64,000 nucleotides of DNA from Streptomyces sedi (GTDB lineage Bacteria; Actinomycetota; Actinomycetes; Streptomycetales; Streptomycetaceae). Position numbers and translations under genes: made by a program. Below the pieces are notes generated by a model. That model did not search any database. It was not told the DNA's origin and saw only the letters and a program-made list of their open reading frames with translations. Positions within the stretch are counted from its first letter, which is position 1. Each line of letters begins with the position of its first letter. This document shows positions 53,176 to 61,956 of this stretch, piece by piece. Location: NCBI RefSeq assembly GCF_006335015.1, contig NZ_VDGT01000004.1, positions 309,831-373,830 of the forward strand, given 5' to 3'.

Positions 53176-54585
53176 TCATGCCGGAGTGGCGAGGAGCGGG
53201 CGGGCCTGCTCCTGAAGCTCTTTGACCAGCGGCTCGTCACCGTACGGAGCCAACCGGTGGAGCAGGTTGCGGACATAGTCCGTCGTCCTGGCCGAGGATA
53301 TCCGCCCGGCCACCTGCACCGCGCGGGAGCCCGCGGCGCACGCCGCGTCCAGGTTCCCCGACTCCAGCTCGGCCACGGCCGCCACCACCAGCCGCAGCCC
53401 GTGCGAGCGCACGAACTCCTCCGTGGGCTCCGAGAGCGCCTGCTCGGTGAAGTGCCGCACCTGGCCGGGCACCTTGAGGTCGATGTAGCACTCGGCGGCG
53501 TCGGCGGCCAGCCGGTCGTAGGCGTAGAAGTCGAGCCACCCCGGGTCGCCGTCGCCCTCCCGGGAACGCTCAAGCCAGCTCTCCGCCGCGGACAGCGCGG
53601 CGCCGCAGCCCGGCGCGTCGTGCGCCTTGGCCAACGCCCGCGCCTCCACCAGGTGGAAGAAGCTCATGGTCCGCGCCGTCGCCAGCGAGCGGTTCCGCTC
53701 CAGCGCCGCCTGCGCCAGGTCGACGCCCTCGTCGGCGAAGCCGCGGTAGGTCGCCTGGAGCGACATCGACGCCAGCACATAGCCGCCGAGCGGCACGTCC
53801 GCCGCCGCCCTGGCCAGCCGCAACGCCTGGATGTAGTACCGCTGCGCCGCCTCCTGCTGCCCGGTGTCGAAGGCCATCCACCCGGCCAGCCGCGTCAACT
53901 CGGCCGTCGCGCGGAAGAGCGAACGGCCCACGTCGTCCGCGTAGCTGCCGAGCAGCAGCGGCGCCGCGTCCGTGCGCAGGCACTCCGGCACCATCGACGA
54001 ACGCCAGTCGCCTCCCCCGTACTTGGAGTCCCAGCGCCTGGCCTCCTCGGCCGCCTCGCGCAGCTTGGAGACGTCCGTGTGCCCGACGCGGCCGGCGGCG
54101 GACGGGCCCTGCGCGGGGGTCGCCCGGCCGACATAGGCGTCGGCCGGGGTGATCAGCCACCGCGAGACCGGGGTCGCGTACGCGGCGACCGTGAAGGATC
54201 CCGCCAGCGACTGCCAGATGCCTTTGCCAGGGGCAACATCGAGGCGATACAACTCCGTCGCCGAGTCGACGGCCCCGCGCACGTCGCGCGGAAAGGCCAG
54301 CCCGACCTCGGGCGCCGGATCCGTGTCCGCCAGGCCGATCTCGTGCAGCGGGACCCGGCGTCCCAGCTTGCTGCTGATGGCCGCCGCGATCAGATGGGGG
54401 GCGGCCCCCTGGGGGATCATCCCCTTCGTCACCCATCGGGCCACCGATGTCTTGTCGTAGCGCAGCGTCAAGCCCCGCTGCGCCCCGAGGTCGTTGACCC
54501 GACGGGCCAGCCCGGCGTTACTGATCCCCGCGAGGGCGAGAACCGCGCCCAGCTTCTCGTTCGGCCCGCGTTGCTCCCTGGACAT
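53176..54585 (-). CDS. HTH–TPR regulatory protein (NsdA-like family)
   Basis: A 469-residue regulator of a type expanded in Streptomyces. The N-terminal 65 residues form an Xre-like DNA-binding domain ([22 protein letters not shown], then [17 protein letters not shown]). The rest is helical TPR-like repeats ([60 protein letters not shown]). The layout resembles NsdA and related sporulation or antibiotic regulators. The ATG at 54585 is the family start. It is divergent from the asparagine-synthetase-like gene and shares a palindrome-rich region with it. Confidence 0.85.
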   Translation of the reverse strand: MSREQRGPNEKLGAVLALAGISNAGLARRVNDLGAQRGLTLRYDKTSVARWVTKGMIPQGAAPHLIAAAISSKLGRRVPLHEIGLADTDPAPEVGLAFPRDVRGAVDSATELYRLDVAPGKGIWQSLAGSFTVAAYATPVSRWLITPADAYVGRATPAQGPSAAGRVGHTDVSKLREAAEEARRWDSKYGGGDWRSSMVPECLRTDAAPLLLGSYADDVGRSLFRATAELTRLAGWMAFDTGQQEAAQRYYIQALRLARAAADVPLGGYVLASMSLQATYRGFADEGVDLAQAALERNRSLATARTMSFFHLVEARALAKAHDAPGCGAALSAAESWLERSREGDGDPGWLDFYAYDRLAADAAECYIDLKVPGQVRHFTEQALSEPTEEFVRSHGLRLVVAAVAELESGNLDAACAAGSRAVQVAGRISSARTTDYVRNLLHRLAPYGDEPLVKELQEQARPLLATPA

Positions 54586-55207
54586 GCGCGCACCCCTGAC
54601 ACACCAACGGCAGCCCCGCGACCAGCGCAGGGCATTCCCGTGCCTCCGCGAACCCAGCGTAGTTCGCCGCCTGCTCACCGTTAAGGGGGTGGATGCCGGT
54701 TGGCGGGATTATGTCCGTACCCCCGTACGAGCGCCGTTCGGCCGGGAGACCGTGCTCCCGGCATGTGGCCGTGCGCCCGGGTGTGCGCTCTGGGCAGTTT
54801 CGGAGGGGAGCGCTTCCATGTTTCCGCGTGGGTCGGCCCGCTGCCCCGAAGGTCGGCGGGTCGGGGGAAGCCGTCGTCTCATTCCCCGCGGACGGCGGTG
54901 TGGTCCGGGAGACAGCCAGCGTCTCCCGGACCGCAAGCTCTCCCGAGGTGCGTGACGCTTGATCAACAAGCTTGCCGTCACCAGACTTTGGCCGAAAACA
55001 AACGTCGTCTCCGGCGGCGGGACAGAGAGTTCGGCGGGCCTTCCCAGGGCATCCGCCGCGTCCGAGGTAGTTCGCCACACAGGCGAACTACCTCCCCGGT
55101 ATGCCCCGCATCCGTCCCTCCCATGGCAGCATTGGCCTTGACACCTACGCGACGGCACCGGTCCGCCGGGACCACAGGGCCCGTAAACACAGTGGGGGGA
55201 GGCGCCG
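54586..55207. other. Palindrome-rich divergent region
   Basis: 622 bases with no convincing gene. A 12-base perfect hairpin (54902-54913 against 54921-54932) and a 13-base perfect inverted repeat (55064-55094) stand out. TACGCT on the minus strand (54661-54656) may be the -10 box of the TPR regulator, and a TTGACA (55138-55143) may belong to the plus-strand gene. Small frames were inspected for a peptide precursor; none was convincing. Confidence 0.5.
55064..55094. promoter_or_regulatory. Perfect 13+13 base inverted repeat
   Basis: GAGGTAGTTCGCC-ACACA-GGCGAACTACCTC. The half GTAGTTCGCC recurs at 54659-54668, overlapping the putative -10 box of the divergent regulator gene. It is a candidate operator for that regulator, or a terminator hairpin. 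Confidence 0.5.
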
Positions 55208-57280
55208 ATGCGGTGGTTGGTCGGGTGGAGCGGGGCGTCCGCCAGCGCGGCCAGAGACATCCAGCCGTTGGGGGCCCAACTCCTGTGGGACGGCCCCGAT
55301 CCGCTCTGGGCCGTCGGCGACTGGCGGCCCGACGAGATCCGTCTCGTCTACGGCGACGGGGACACCCATCTCGCCGTCTTCGGCTACTGCGGCGCGGACG
55401 ACGCCACCCTGCGCCGGGCGCTGGTCTCCGCGCGCGCCGGCGCGCTCCGTCAACTCACGACCTGGCCGGGCAGTTACACCGCCGTCGCCCGCTTCGGGCG
55501 GCGCACGGTGATCCCCGCCGACCTGGCGGGCAACCGCCCCGTCTTCCACACCGACTGGGCCGGCGGCACCGCCTACGCCACGGCCGCCCTGCCCCTGGCC
55601 GACCTCACCGAGGCGCAGCTGGACGTCGGCCACCTCGCGGCCCTGCTCGCCTGCCCCGAGTCGCCGGAGGCGATCGGCGACGGCACGCCCTACGACGGCG
55701 TCAGCCGCGTCCCGCCCGGCCACGCGCTGCTGCTGCGCGAGGGCGGCAGCCGCGACATCTCCGACTACGAGCCGACCCAGTCCCTGGTCGTCGCCGCGCC
55801 CCCGCTGGAGCGCGAGGCGGCGGTCGCCGGGGTGCGGGAGGCGCTGGTCGAGGCCGTCCGCACCCGGCTCGCCGCGCCCCGGCACGCCCCCGCCAGGGAC
55901 GCGGGACCGGTCCCCGGGATGGGCCCCGCCGACCGCAGGGCCGCCCGTTCCGGCCGTGAGCCGGCGCCCGGCGTCGGCGCGGACCTCTCCGGCGGCAGCG
56001 CCTCCGCCACCCTGGCGCTGCTCGCCGCCGGACTGCCGGGAATGCCCGGCACGGTCTACGGCACCGGCGCCACCCAGGCCGGCGAGCGCCTGCTCGCCGT
56101 CACCTTCAACGACCTGCCGCAGCTGGCGGGGCCCGCGGCCGGCGCGCGCGCCTCCGAGTTGGAACGCGCCCGCGCCATAGGGGAGAACCCCCGGCTCCAC
56201 CACGTGGTGGTCGCCGGCGGCGACGACGCGCTGCCCTTCGGCGACCTGGAGTCGGGCCCGCTCACCGACGAGCCGGGGCCCTCCCTGGTCGGCGCCGCCG
56301 GCCACCGCCACCGGCTCTCCGCCGGCAGCGCCGACCACCTCATCGGCAACGGCGCCAGGGAGGTCCTGGACGCCCACCCCGCCCGCCTCGCCGACCTGGT
56401 GCTGGACCGCCGCAGACGCCATCTGCTGCGCCCCGCCACGGCGTTGGCCAAGGCGACCGGCGGGGGCGGCCGTTCGGTGCTCGTCCCGTTCACCGTCTAC
56501 CGCGCGGCCAGGCGGCTGGCCCGCACCCCGTACCACGAGGGGCTGAGCAGCGCCGCCGTGCTGCTGCGCCAGCCGCCCGAGGAGAGCCCCCTCGCCGACG
56601 GCGCGTTGGGCGCCTCGCTCGCCGCGCTGGCCTGGTGCCGGCCGGGCCCCGCGGCCCGCTGGCTGACCGGGGAGGCGCTCGCGGAAGTATCGATTCGGCT
56701 CGACGCGGTGGCCGCGAGCCCCCGCAGCGCGATGATGGCCGGCCGCCCGGGGGTGCGCAGGGCCCGCGCCGTGCTCGCCAGGCACGCCGCCGACCAGCGG
56801 GTCTTCGAGCAGGCCACCGAGCTGCGCCACCAGCGGCTGCACGCCCCGTTCTACGACAACCAGGTGGTCCGCGCCTGTCAGGCGCTGCCCGAGAGCGTGC
56901 GCGTGCAACCCGGGGCGCGCGCCGATGTGTTGCGCGCCGTGCTGGACGGCGCGGGCGTCCGCGACCTGCCCCCCGGCTGGGGCGCGACCGGCGCCACCGC
57001 GCACCACGAGACCCTGCGCGCCGGGCTCACCGCCCATGTCGGGCCGCTCGTCGACCTCTTCGACGCGCCGCTGCTCGCCGACGCGGGACTCGTCGAGGCC
57101 CGCGTCGTCCGCAAGGCCCTGCGCGCCGCCTCGCAGGGCGAGCCGCTGGCGCTCGACGGCCTCGCCGAGCTGGTCTCCGTCGAGCTGTGGCTGCGCCGTC
57201 TGCTGCTGCGGCGCGGCTCCTGCTGGACCGCCGAGGGGCACCACGACCCCCGCGCGGTCACCAGCGGCGTCACCCCCTGA
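55208..57280 (+). CDS. Asparagine-synthetase-like / macrolactam (lasso) cyclase-like protein
   Basis: A 690-residue protein with the two-domain layout of class B asparagine synthetases. The N-terminal Ntn-like domain (MRWLVGWSG, GYCGADDATLRRALVSAR, IPADLAGNRPVFHT) lacks the Cys2 nucleophile, so there is no glutaminase. The C-terminal PP-loop reads DLSGGSASATLALLAA (261-267): the usual SGGxDS has Ala for Asp. A GSADHLIGNGAREVL segment follows. It resembles the group annotated as albusnodin/ikarugamycin-type macrolactam cyclases, but no precursor or leader peptidase gene is nearby. ATG at 55208 after GGGGGAGG. Amide-bond formation is inferred; the substrate is unknown. Confidence 0.75.
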   Translation: MRWLVGWSGASASAARDIQPLGAQLLWDGPDPLWAVGDWRPDEIRLVYGDGDTHLAVFGYCGADDATLRRALVSARAGALRQLTTWPGSYTAVARFGRRTVIPADLAGNRPVFHTDWAGGTAYATAALPLADLTEAQLDVGHLAALLACPESPEAIGDGTPYDGVSRVPPGHALLLREGGSRDISDYEPTQSLVVAAPPLEREAAVAGVREALVEAVRTRLAAPRHAPARDAGPVPGMGPADRRAARSGREPAPGVGADLSGGSASATLALLAAGLPGMPGTVYGTGATQAGERLLAVTFNDLPQLAGPAAGARASELERARAIGENPRLHHVVVAGGDDALPFGDLESGPLTDEPGPSLVGAAGHRHRLSAGSADHLIGNGAREVLDAHPARLADLVLDRRRRHLLRPATALAKATGGGGRSVLVPFTVYRAARRLARTPYHEGLSSAAVLLRQPPEESPLADGALGASLAALAWCRPGPAARWLTGEALAEVSIRLDAVAASPRSAMMAGRPGVRRARAVLARHAADQRVFEQATELRHQRLHAPFYDNQVVRACQALPESVRVQPGARADVLRAVLDGAGVRDLPPGWGATGATAHHETLRAGLTAHVGPLVDLFDAPLLADAGLVEARVVRKALRAASQGEPLALDGLAELVSVELWLRRLLLRRGSCWTAEGHHDPRAVTSGVTP

Positions 57281-57314
57281 CGCCCCGGGCGTGCTCCCCG
57301 AGGGAACGTGCCCC

Positions 57315-59093
57315 TCAGCCGCAGACGATCCGGCTCTCGGCCCAGTCCGCCAGGGCCAACGCGCCCAGGGCGCCCCGGGGTTCGACGTCCAGCCGCAGCT
57401 CCTTCACGCCGTTCAACGGAACGGTCAGCGGCATCGCGGGCTCCCCGGCGGCGATCTCGGGAGAGCGCCACAGCTCGGCGCCGTCGCCGTACACCGAGAA
57501 CACGGCCGCGCCGATCCCCTGGCTCAGGTCGTCGATGCCGACCAGCGCCGAGTAGTTCAGGCAGGCGGCGTTCAGGTCGATGACCACCGAGGACGAACTC
57601 GGCACCGTCACCCCGTGCGGATACTCGACGCCGCCGACGCTCAGCCGCTCCCGTTGCCAGAGCGGGGTGCTGTCGGCCAGCCGCACCGTGGGCTCGTCCC
57701 GGGCGCCCCACAGGTCGAAGGCCAACTCGTGCAGCTCGTACGGCGCGGCGGGCACGGCGGGGGGCGGCGTCGGCTCCGGTTCGGGTTCCGGCTCCGGTTC
57801 GGGTGCGGGCTCCGGTTCCGGCGTTGGTTCGGGCTCTGGCTCTGGCTCTGGAGTCGGTTCCGGCTCTGGTTCCGGCTCCGGTTCGGGTTCCGGTGTCGGT
57901 TCGGGCTCTGGCTCTGGCTCTGGCGTCGGTTCCGGCTCCGGTTCGGGTGCGGGCTCCGGCTCCGGTGCCGGCACGGCCGGCGGTTTGGCGTCCGCCGCCT
58001 CCGGCGGGGCCTTCGGCTCCGGCTCGCCACCCATCATGGCCAGCGCCAGGGCCGCCGCCACCGCCGTCGCCACCACCCCGGAGACCACGCCCGCCTTGAC
58101 CGGCGCTCCCAGCCCCTCGCTCACCGCGCCGCCCGCGCCGGCACCGCCACCCGCGCCGGCGCCCGCGGCACCCGCACCCGCGCCCGCGCCCGCGCCCGCG
58201 GCCCCCGACCACAGCAGCCCGCCCTTCGCGCCCGCGTCGGCGGCGAACCACCCCACGAACGCGACCGGCAGCAGCGCTCCGATGTTCTCGTTGACCGCCC
58301 GCACCTCGACGGCGGCCGAGGCACAGCGCTGGCACTCCTCCAGATGCCGGCGGAGCCCGCGCTCCGCCCGGGTGCGCAGCCCACCCCTGGCGTAGGCCCC
58401 GAGCCGCTCCGCGTAGCTCGCGCACTCGCCGCCCTCGGTCAGCGTCCGGCTCACATGCTCCTGGAGGAACGCCTGCCGCAGCCCCTCGCGCGCCCGGTGC
58501 GCCAGCACCGCGGTCGCGTTGGGCGTCAGCCCCAGCAGCGGCGCCACCTCGCGCGGCGACGCCTCCTCGACCGCGGTGTGCCAGAGCACCGTCTGCCAGC
58601 GCTCCGGCAGCGAGCGGAACGCCCGCACCGCCATGCTGCGTTCCGCCTCGCGCATCGCCCGCACCTCGGCGGGCGACTCCTCGGCACCGGGGCGTCCGTC
58701 CCTGGTCGCCGCCTCCGACAGCGCGAACACCGCGAAGTCCTCGACCAGTTGCTCCCGTCGGGTGGTGCGCGCCCACTCGGCGGCGACCCGGCGCACCGAC
58801 GTCAACAGGTAGGCGCGCACCGCCGTTCGCGGCCCGGCGCCGCCCCGCACCGCCTGGAGGGTGGCGGCGAACACCTCGTTGGTCAGGTCGTCCGCCGTGT
58901 CCGCGTCCCGGCAGCAGGTGCGTGCGTACCGGCGCACGGACTCGGCATGGCGCCGGTACAACTCGTCGTACGCTCCCGGCTCGCCCCGACGCATCCGGTC
59001 GATCAGTTCGAGGTCGGCCGTTCCCGAGCGCTCCTCGCGCTGGCGGGGCACGGTGGACTCCTCGGAGAGTTCGCTCCGACCGTCAAAGTCCAT
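57315..59093 (-). CDS. ECF sigma factor fused to zinc finger, membrane helix, Pro-Glu spacer and NPCBM domain
   Basis: A 592-residue one-piece signalling protein. Sigma region 2 is at about 27-83 ([32 protein letters not shown]) and region 4 at about 157-212 ([19 protein letters not shown], then [20 protein letters not shown]). A zinc-finger anti-sigma-like motif follows (His250, Cys254, Cys257), then a Gly/Ala stretch and a membrane helix at about 335-354. A (PEPEPT) spacer covers 375-445 and an NPCBM carbohydrate-binding domain covers about 452-592 ([20 protein letters not shown]). So DNA-binding parts are inside and a glycan sensor is outside. Release probably needs proteolysis; that is inference. 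Confidence 0.92.
   Translation of the reverse strand: MDFDGRSELSEESTVPRQREERSGTADLELIDRMRRGEPGAYDELYRRHAESVRRYARTCCRDADTADDLTNEVFAATLQAVRGGAGPRTAVRAYLLTSVRRVAAEWARTTRREQLVEDFAVFALSEAATRDGRPGAEESPAEVRAMREAERSMAVRAFRSLPERWQTVLWHTAVEEASPREVAPLLGLTPNATAVLAHRAREGLRQAFLQEHVSRTLTEGGECASYAERLGAYARGGLRTRAERGLRRHLEECQRCASAAVEVRAVNENIGALLPVAFVGWFAADAGAKGGLLWSGAAGAGAGAGAGAAGAGAGGGAGAGGAVSEGLGAPVKAGVVSGVVATAVAAALALAMMGGEPEPKAPPEAADAKPPAVPAPEPEPAPEPEPEPTPEPEPEPEPTPEPEPEPEPEPEPTPEPEPEPEPTPEPEPAPEPEPEPEPEPTPPPAVPAAPYELHELAFDLWGARDEPTVRLADSTPLWQRERLSVGGVEYPHGVTVPSSSSVVIDLNAACLNYSALVGIDDLSQGIGAAVFSVYGDGAELWRSPEIAAGEPAMPLTVPLNGVKELRLDVEPRGALGALALADWAESRIVCG
57760..57975 (-). repeat. Pro-Glu coding repeat tract
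   Basis: DNA encoding about 35 Pro-Glu pairs with occasional Thr or Ala; on the plus strand it reads as degenerate GGTTCCGGCTCC units. Codons alternate enough to limit slippage. It spans the peptidoglycan spacer of the tethered sigma factor. Confidence 0.85.
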
Positions 59094-59324
59094 GTGACCG
59101 GCCCCCGTTGTCCTCGTGGCTCCCGCGCCGCGTACGCGGGTGTCAGCACCGACGACAGGCTGTCATGACCGCACTCCGGGGAGGAGAGGGCACCCCGCAA
59201 ACCACCCTTTCGGGCGGTGTACAGGGTGCCCTCGCTGTTCAAGAGGCGCCCGGTGGTCCCACCGGGCGCGCACCCGCCGGCGCGTCTCCCGGCGCGCGAG
59301 CCCGGCACGCCACGCGTGCGCCCG

Positions 59325-60059
59325 TCAGCGCTCGCCGGGACGCAGGCCCTGGAGCAGTATCTCCAACAGCCGCGCCTCGGCCGCCGTCTGCCGCGCGGGA
59401 TCGTCCAGCCGCGGCGGCGTCGTCGCTATCACCAACAGCAGGTCAGCCACGGTCACATCGGCGCGCAGCTGCCCTGCCGCCCGGGTGCGCTCCACCAACT
59501 GCTCGACGGCCGCCAGCAGTTCGCCCGACTCGGCCGGCACATCCTCCGCCTCGTCGGGCACCACCGCCCGCGCCGCCCCGGCCGCCGCCCCCGGCGCCGC
59601 CGGAAGAGTCCGCTGCGGCGGCACCCGCTCCCCGCGCCCGCCGGCCGACAGCAGCTCGGGCGGCAGCAACCGCCCCGCGCCCGCCGCCGCCGAACGCTGC
59701 ACGAACCCGGCCAGCGCGTGCCACGGCTCGTCCTCGACGGCCAGCGCCTCCCTGGCCCGCTCGGTCAGCCGCAGGGTCTCCTCGGCCGCGATGTGCCGGA
59801 CCAGCGCCTCCTTGTTGGGGAACCGCCGGTAGACCGTCCCCACACCGACCCGTGCCCGGCGGGCGACCTCCTCCATCGGGGCTCCGTACCCCTGCTCGCC
59901 GAAGACGGCCCGCGCCGCGCTCAGCACATGGCGCAGATTCCGCTGCGCGTCGACGCGCAGCGGCGCCGAACGCCGCTGACCCTCCTGCCAGCGGCCGTTC
60001 GCCACCGGGCTCGACTTCTCTCCGGTCTCACGGCCGTCGGCCGACTCCTTGACACGCAT
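59325..60059 (-). CDS. atrA: TetR-family regulator, AtrA-like
   Basis: A 244-residue TetR protein. The DNA-binding domain is at about 38-90 (RNLRHVLSAARAVFGEQGY, MEEVARRARVGVGTVYRRFPNKEALVRHI), followed by a helical ligand-binding domain with a Pro/Ala-rich insert. The ATG at 60059 follows GGGGGG. AtrA, the activator of actinorhodin control in S. coelicolor, is from memory encoded next to and divergent from an NADH dehydrogenase gene, with a PAS/SpoIIE phosphatase gene beyond it; the same order is seen here. The identity therefore rests on synteny plus family. Confidence 0.8.
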   Translation of the reverse strand: MRVKESADGRETGEKSSPVANGRWQEGQRRSAPLRVDAQRNLRHVLSAARAVFGEQGYGAPMEEVARRARVGVGTVYRRFPNKEALVRHIAAEETLRLTERAREALAVEDEPWHALAGFVQRSAAAGAGRLLPPELLSAGGRGERVPPQRTLPAAPGAAAGAARAVVPDEAEDVPAESGELLAAVEQLVERTRAAGQLRADVTVADLLLVIATTPPRLDDPARQTAAEARLLEILLQGLRPGER

Positions 60060-60377
60060 GTGACCCCCCGAAGCCCACCCGCGCGCCGCGCGGCCGGGCA
60101 AGTCCTTCGAGGAAGCGGTCGATCCACTTCCCCCGTGCAACACGTCCTCGTCGGTGCTTCTGGTTCTCCGAACCTCCGACGGCACCCTAGGCCGCCCCAC
60201 TGACACCCCCGTCCCTCGCCGAACGAGCCGACACCCCACCGACCGCGCCGGGCCGCGACACCGCGGGCCGCGCGCACCGCGACCGCCGGAGAACGCCCCC
60301 GGACGGAGCCCCTCGAACGGAGACGTCCTGCGTACGACCTGTGGACAAAACTCCGTCCCGCGGTGCCTCATGGTCGT
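60060..60377. other. Divergent region between the atrA-like gene and the NADH dehydrogenase gene
   Basis: No gene. TGGACA (60342-60347), an 18-base spacer and CCTCAT (60366-60371), 6 bases before the GTG at 60378, could be a leaderless promoter of the dehydrogenase. On the minus strand TAGGGT at 60190-60185 could be the regulator's -10 box. AtrA-type proteins are expected to act here, but I could not identify an operator. Confidence 0.45.
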
Positions 60378-61844
60378 GTGACCAAGCACACCGCGCACAT
60401 CGTCGTGGCCGGCGGCGGCTACGTCGGCCTGTACTCGGCCCGCCGCCTCCAACGTCGGCTGCGACGCGAGCTGCGCGGCGGTGACATACGGATCACCGTG
60501 GTCAGCCCCGATCCCTACATGACCTACCAGCCGTTCCTTCCGGAGGCGGCGGCCGGCTCTCTCTCCCCTCGCCACGTCGTCGTTCCCCTGCGCCGGGTGC
60601 TCCCGCACTGCCGGTTCCTGCCCGGTGAGGTCGTCGGCGCCGATCCCGTGACGCGCACCGTGATGGTCCGCACGGCGGCCGAGTCCGACGCGTCCGGCGA
60701 ACCCCTCCGGCTGGAATACGACGAGCTTGTGCTGGCCCCCGGTTCCATCTCACGCACTCTCCCCGTGCCCGGTCTCGCCGAGCACGGCGTCGGCTTCAAG
60801 AACATCGAGGAGGCGATCGGCCTGCGCAACCATGTGCTTGAGCAACTCGACATCGCCTCCTCCACCAGGGACTCCACCGCGCGGGACGCCGCCCTGACCT
60901 TCGTCTTCGTCGGCGGTGGCTACGCCGGGGTCGAGGCGCTGGCCGAGCTGGAGGACATGGCGCGATACGCCTGCCGTTACTACCCCAACATCCGCCCGGA
61001 CGAACCGCGTTGGCTACTGGTCGAGGCCAGCGACCGCATCCTCCCCGAGGTGGGGCCCGAAATGGGAGCCCACGCGTTGCGCGAGCTTCGCGGGCGCAAC
61101 ATCGACGTTCGGCTCAACACCCGCCTGGTCAGCTGCGAGGACCGCGTCGCCATCCTCGACGACGGTTCACGCCACCCGGCCCGCACCCTGGTCTGGACCA
61201 CGGGAGTCAAGCCCCACCCCGTCCTCGCCGACTGCGGCGTCCCCCTCGACGAGGCGGGCCGCGTCCGCTGCGAACCCGATCTGCGGGTCACCGGCGTCCC
61301 CCATGTCTGGGCCGCCGGCGACGCGGCAGCCGTCCCCGACCTCGCCGCGACCGCCGAACCGGCGGAGGCCGCCGGCACCGAGCAGCGGAGGCGTTCGGGA
61401 ACCACCGCGGACAAGCCGTCACACCCCGATGCGCCCCGCGCCCGTTCCCCGCGCTCCGGCGCGCGGACTCCGATGTGCGCCCCCAACGCCCAACACGCGG
61501 TCCGTCAGGCCCGCACCCTCGCCGACAACCTTGTCGCCACCCTCGAAGACCGGCCGACCACCGACTACCGACACCGCCAGGGCGGCTCCGTCGCCTCACT
61601 CGGCCTGCACCGGGGCGTCGCACGCGTATACGGCCGAAAACTCAAGGGACTCAACGCCTGGCTGCTCCACCGCGTCTACCACCTCGGGCGGATGCCCACG
61701 GGGAACCGCAAGGCGCGCGTCCTCGCCGAATGGGCCCTTGCGGGATTGTTCAAACGTGAGATCGTCTCACTCGGCTCGCTGGAACACCCGCGAGCCGAGT
61801 TCGAGCTGGCAGCCGACCCCGACCGCCGCCGAAAGCGCCCCTGA
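60378..61844 (+). CDS. Type II NADH dehydrogenase (NDH-2)
   Basis: A 488-residue flavoprotein that passes electrons from NADH to menaquinone without proton pumping. FAD loop VVAGGGYVGLYSARRL (about 9-24), quinone-site region MTYQPFLPEAAAG, NADH loop VFVGGGYAGVEALAEL (about 177-192), and the second FAD motif VWAAGDAAAVPD are present. An insert of about 43 residues rich in Arg, Ser and Pro (about 324-366) interrupts the motif before CAPNAQHAVRQ. The GTG at 60378 is preferred over the GTG at 60363. It is divergent from the atrA-like gene. Confidence 0.92.
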   Translation: MTKHTAHIVVAGGGYVGLYSARRLQRRLRRELRGGDIRITVVSPDPYMTYQPFLPEAAAGSLSPRHVVVPLRRVLPHCRFLPGEVVGADPVTRTVMVRTAAESDASGEPLRLEYDELVLAPGSISRTLPVPGLAEHGVGFKNIEEAIGLRNHVLEQLDIASSTRDSTARDAALTFVFVGGGYAGVEALAELEDMARYACRYYPNIRPDEPRWLLVEASDRILPEVGPEMGAHALRELRGRNIDVRLNTRLVSCEDRVAILDDGSRHPARTLVWTTGVKPHPVLADCGVPLDEAGRVRCEPDLRVTGVPHVWAAGDAAAVPDLAATAEPAEAAGTEQRRRSGTTADKPSHPDAPRARSPRSGARTPMCAPNAQHAVRQARTLADNLVATLEDRPTTDYRHRQGGSVASLGLHRGVARVYGRKLKGLNAWLLHRVYHLGRMPTGNRKARVLAEWALAGLFKREIVSLGSLEHPRAEFELAADPDRRRKRP

Positions 61845-61956
61845 GGCCACGCCCACGGGTCCGACCCGACCCCCGACCGTGTGACCATGGGTGGGACGCC
61901 GCTCACCCAAGAGTAAGAAGACAGACGACTCCCGGAACGAATCGGATCGGAACGCT

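Noticed and set aside
54959..55141. 60-residue plus-strand frame as a possible lasso-type precursor for the AsnB-like enzyme
   Set aside because: No ribosome-binding site, no leader/core boundary such as a conserved Thr at -2, no ring Gly plus Asp/Glu pattern, and it runs through the inverted repeat.
57760..57975. Pro-Glu tract as a frameshift or sequencing artefact
   Set aside because: The frame stays open on both sides and joins a recognisable membrane helix to a complete NPCBM-like domain, as expected for a wall spacer.
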